Source: Synechococcales cyanobacterium PMM_0036
GTDB lineage: Bacteria > Cyanobacteriota > Cyanobacteriia > Elainellales > Elainellaceae
Length of the DNA: 14,066 nucleotides
Assembly (NCBI GenBank): GCA_949127645.1
Contig: CASBQM010000284.1
Span: forward strand, 1-14,066
Reading direction: 5' to 3'
A program made the position numbers and the translations under genes. Position 1 is the stretch's first letter, and each line of letters starts with the position of its first letter. Below, piece by piece: positions 13,271 through 14,066 of the stretch. The notes beneath the pieces are model-generated. The model did no database searches. It worked only from the letters and a program-made list of their open reading frames with translations, and was not told the DNA's origin.

Positions 13271-14066
13271 ATGAAGTTCAAGAAAAAACCGATCGCCAGC
13301 CTATCTCTCGATCTGGACAATCAGTGGTCGTACATGAAAATTCATGGCGATCCAGGCTGGGAGGAATTTCCCTCTTACTTAAATGTCGTAGTTCCTCGCG
13401 CCCTCGGTTTTTTGAAAGACCTCAACCTGACCATCACTTTCTTCATCGTCGGGCAAGATGCAGCTTTGGAGAAAAATCAGGAGGCGATCGCTTCCATATC
13501 AGCGGCAGGGCACGAAATCGGCAATCACTCTTTTCATCATGAGTCTTGGCTGCATCTCTATAGCGATGAGGAAATTGAGCAGGAGATCGCCATGACAGAA
13601 AGTCACCTAAAGCGAGTTACAGGACAGCATCCTGTGGGTTTCCGAGGACCCGGATACAGTTTCTCAGCTTCTGTCTTGCGAGTTCTGGCAAAGCGTGGCT
13701 ACAAGTATGATGCCTCCACGTTTCCTACCTATTTAGGGCCGCTAGCACGGACTTACTACTTCATGACCAGCAATCTCACTCCAGAAGAGCGAGAAAAGCG
13801 AAAGGCACTATTTGGCGGATTCAAGGAAGGTCTTCAGCCTCTCAAGCCCTATCGCTGGAGCCTACAGTCTGACCAGCTAACGGAAATTCCCGTCACGACG
13901 ATGCCGATCTTCAAAGTTCCTATTCACTTTAGCTACGTGCTGTTCATTAGCGTGTTTTCGTCCACAGCAGCACTGCTCTATTTTCGATTTGCGCTTTGGC
14001 TCTGCAAGCTGACGAAGACACCGCCCTCGTTGCTGCTCCATCCTTTAGATTTTTTAGGAGCTGAAG
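13271..14066 (+). CDS. Polysaccharide deacetylase (NodB-homology), C-terminus beyond window
   Basis: The ATG at 13271 opens 265 codons with no stop before the window end. The NodB domain (CE4-like) hydrolyses N-acyl groups from sugars using a metal. Visible motifs: ASLSLDLDNQW (9-19), where D14 and D16 stand for the usual TFDD aspartates; HEIGNHSFHH (81-90) with metal ligands H86 and H90; GFRGPGYS (123-130) with R125; YDAST (146-150); and LLLHPLDF (254-261) with H257 as the likely general acid. The first motif departs from the canonical FDDG. A hydrophobic segment (about 221-246) lies just before the last motif. Five bases separate it from the flavoprotein stop, so the two are probably translated together. 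Relatives include peptidoglycan deacetylases and ArnD-like deformylases; which bond is cut is not shown. Confidence 0.85.
   Translation, partial: MKFKKKPIASLSLDLDNQWSYMKIHGDPGWEEFPSYLNVVVPRALGFLKDLNLTITFFIVGQDAALEKNQEAIASISAAGHEIGNHSFHHESWLHLYSDEEIEQEIAMTESHLKRVTGQHPVGFRGPGYSFSASVLRVLAKRGYKYDASTFPTYLGPLARTYYFMTSNLTPEEREKRKALFGGFKEGLQPLKPYRWSLQSDQLTEIPVTTMPIFKVPIHFSYVLFISVFSSTAALLYFRFALWLCKLTKTPPSLLLHPLDFLGAE

Larger units (their letters stand above)
704..13491. repeat. HIP1 octamers GCGATCGC, 12 copies
   Basis: Exact GCGATCGC starts at 704, 975, 2425, 2928, 3594, 6245, 6840, 7248, 9020, 9998, 12742 and 13484. Many further 6-7-base relatives (CGATCG, GCGATCG) occur in all the genes. HIP1 enrichment is a hallmark of many cyanobacterial genomes and supports the assignment. 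Copies lie in genes on both strands and in spacers. The sugar operon carries them too, so it is not an obviously recent arrival from a non-HIP1 genome. Confidence 0.95.

Overview
The window is almost certainly cyanobacterial chromosome. The HIP1 octamer GCGATCGC occurs 12 times in 14 kb, far above chance. The gene set also fits: an acpP-fabF-tkt neighbourhood of the kind found in cyanobacteria, and a chorismate lyase of the cyanobacterial plastoquinone type. I cannot name the species. No rRNA, tRNA, IS element or CRISPR array was recognised.

Left part (1-1054): the N-terminus of a minus-strand TPR-like protein is cut by the window edge. It is divergent from a plus-strand chorismate lyase (285-914) that starts with TTG. 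That gene converges on tkt, and a near-perfect hairpin (1029-1054) separates the two.

Central part (1110-6583, all minus strand): read in transcription order, this holds a DUF39 homocysteine-biosynthesis protein, acyl carrier protein (acpP), 3-oxoacyl-ACP synthase II (fabF) and transketolase (tkt). The spacers of 205-305 bp suggest separate promoters or processed transcripts rather than one tight operon. ACP carries the growing acyl chain that FabF elongates. Transketolase serves the Calvin and pentose phosphate cycles.

The 803-bp spacer 6584-7386 is AT-rich in its right half. It holds a candidate promoter on each strand and a perfect TTTCACA-N2-TGTGAAA palindrome.

Right part (7387-14066, all plus strand, running off the window): six sugar-modification genes. 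These are a membrane-anchored GT2 glycosyltransferase of the polyprenyl-phosphate type, a DegT-type PLP aminotransferase, a Gfo/Idh/MocA dehydrogenase, a left-handed beta-helix N-acyltransferase with a C-terminal Cys cluster, a flavin amine-oxidase-like protein and a NodB-type deacetylase. The dehydrogenase, aminotransferase and acetyltransferase match the WbpB/WbpE/WbpD logic: oxidise a sugar hydroxyl, transaminate the ketone, acylate the amine. The GT2 and the deacetylase suggest a lipid-carrier stage. I infer a pathway for an N-acylated amino sugar, or amino-cyclitol, on a surface glycan or glycolipid. A strong terminator splits the first four genes from the last two.

A second theme is short tandem duplications of 7-16 bp at or near gene ends: after chorismate lyase, across the fabF stop, between acpP and fabF, after DUF39, across the DUF39 start, in the 6584-7386 spacer, in the GT2 N-terminus and across the aminotransferase stop.
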